The position numbers and the translations under genes were made by a program. The notes under the pieces were generated by a model. That model searched no databases. It saw only the letters and a list, made by a program, of their open reading frames with translations, and had not been told where the DNA came from. A stretch of 64,000 nt of DNA from JAMXLO01 sp963794185 (lineage in GTDB: Bacteria; Pseudomonadota; Alphaproteobacteria; Acetobacterales; Acetobacteraceae): NCBI GenBank assembly GCA_963794185.1, contig CAWCDM010000086.1, forward strand, positions 1 to 64,000, read 5' to 3'. Shown one piece after another: positions 63,127 to 64,000 of this stretch (the first letter of the stretch is position 1; the number at the start of each line of letters is the position of its first letter).

Positions 63127-64000
63127 CGTTCGTGCCGACTTGCAGGAGTGTCAGATCAGACACCGGAATATGGCAGCGGATGCGATGGCCGGGCTGGGCA
63201 ACATGTTCCGGCGGACGTTCCGTTTCACAGATCATGCCGAGTTTGCGCGGGCAGCGCGTGTGAAAGGGACAGCCGGCGGGTGGCGACACGGAACTCGGCA
63301 GCTCGCCGGTCAGCACGATGCGCTGCCCGATCTTCGCCTGATCAATCGTCGGAGCCGCTGAAAGCAGCGCCTCGGTATAGGGATGCCAGGGCGGTTCGAA
63401 CACGTGTTCCGCAGCCCCGGCTTCCATCACCTGGCCAAAATACATCACCACCGCGCTGTCCGCGATGTAGCGGACAAAGCCCAGATCGTGGCTGATGAGG
63501 ATGATGGTTGTCCGCTGCGTGCGCTGGATATCGACCAGCAGTTCGATGATCGCCGCCTGCACCGACACGTCGAGGGCGGAGACCGGTTCATCGGACACGA
63601 CCAAACTCGGCGCGCCGGCAAATGCCCGGGCAATGCCGACGCGCTGCTTCTGGCCGCCGGACAACTGGCTCGGTCGGCGGCCGGCATAGACGGCAGGCAG
63701 GCGCGTCATGCTCAGCAGGTCGCGCACTCGATCCCTGATCGCCACGCGGCCGCGCGCAACGCCAAGCATGCGTACGGCGCGCGCGATCTGCGATCCCACG
63801 GTGTAACATGGGTTCAGCGTCTCGTCCGGGTTCTGGAACACCATCTGCAAGGCACGCAGCAGTGGCGCAGGCCGCTGCTCGACCGGCAACCGGGCAAGAT
63901 CGTCGGATTCGAACAGCACCCGGCCGCCGCTGGCCTCGGTCAGTCCCATGACCACCCGGGCGAAGGTCGATTTGCCGCAGCCCGATTCCCCGACAATGGC
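63050..64000 (-). CDS. Oligopeptide/dipeptide-type ABC transporter ATPase (partial)
   Basis: An OppF/DppF-type ATPase cut off by the window end; the visible N-terminal edge is AIVGESGCGKSTFARVVMGL, which includes Walker A. The Q-loop VFQNPDETLNP, signature LSGGQKQRVGIARAFAG, Walker B and the switch SHDLGFVRYIAD are complete. The C-terminal OppC-type segment GCPFHTRCPRK is also present. The protein continues about 30 residues beyond the usual family ending, overlapping the oxidoreductase gene. It probably belongs to an importer of peptides or related amines serving the adjacent oxidative genes; the rest of the operon is outside the window. Confidence 0.92.
   Translation of the reverse strand, partial: AIVGESGCGKSTFARVVMGLTEASGGRVLFESDDLARLPVEQRPAPLLRALQMVFQNPDETLNPCYTVGSQIARAVRMLGVARGRVAIRDRVRDLLSMTRLPAVYAGRRPSQLSGGQKQRVGIARAFAGAPSLVVSDEPVSALDVSVQAAIIELLVDIQRTQRTTIILISHDLGFVRYIADSAVVMYFGQVMEAGAAEHVFEPPWHPYTEALLSAAPTIDQAKIGQRIVLTGELPSSVSPPAGCPFHTRCPRKLGMICETERPPEHVAQPGHRIRCHIPVSDLTLLQVGTNATTRSADASPAGRSSPAPAGRTATG

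Overview
This window looks like chromosomal DNA of a high-GC alphaproteobacterium, most likely a Rhodospirillales/Acetobacteraceae-type organism. The inference rests on an hdaA-type DnaA-homologous regulator, a 54-residue aa3-type cytochrome oxidase subunit IV, the rplU-rpmA-obgE-proB-proA-nadD-rsfS order, a CDP-alcohol transferase/AI-2E permease block beside purM-purN, and strong G/C third-position bias. No rRNA, tRNA or CRISPR array was seen.

Layout. 0-3 kb: two amino-acid/dicarboxylate permeases. 3.48-5.04 kb: an apparently complete IS1111-type (IS110 family) insertion sequence with subterminal inverted repeats and a long 3' noncoding end that should carry its bridge/seek RNA. 5-7.3 kb: uvrB. 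7.6-13.8 kb: a Gly/His-rich exported protein, then a clear sigma70-type promoter driving rplU (with an unusual long tail) and rpmA, followed by obgE, proB, proA, nadD and rsfS. 13.8-16.2 kb: a broken heptosyltransferase, a luciferase-like oxidoreductase and a PRC-barrel protein. 16.2-26.6 kb: a minus-strand block of three tandem Tat-exported sugar-type binding proteins, four permeases (two pairs), an enoyl-CoA hydratase and an MmgE/PrpD protein, with no ABC ATPase. 26.7-31.9 kb: a serine beta-lactamase-fold protein, pyrE-like OPRTase with a strong hairpin upstream, an unknown membrane protein, a tartrate/D-malate dehydrogenase and a DMT permease. 32-39.4 kb: recF-gyrB and a giant CheB-CheR-PAS-histidine kinase-receiver hybrid. 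39.7-45.7 kb: small proteins, a polysaccharide deacetylase, a duplicated membrane protein, a Wzm/Wzt-type polysaccharide exporter and a GNAT. 45.7-56.8 kb: ppx-ppk, hdaA, a lipoprotein, a Gly-Asn repeat protein, DoxX, an AI-2E-type permease, a CDP-alcohol transferase, then divergent purM-purN and the oxidase subunit IV. 57.4-64 kb: a broken PLP gamma-family enzyme, then a Rieske oxygenase plus two FAD oxidoreductases that look like a quaternary-amine or N-methyl amino-acid degradation set, and the start of an Opp/Dpp-type ATPase that runs off the window.

A striking property of the whole window is that nine otherwise well conserved genes or gene ends are out of frame by a single base; in eight of them the sequence carries one EXTRA base. 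This points to insertion-biased sequencing error as the first explanation, though genuine decay is plausible for the redundant transporter copies. Functions are inferred from motifs and family knowledge only; no searches were run.
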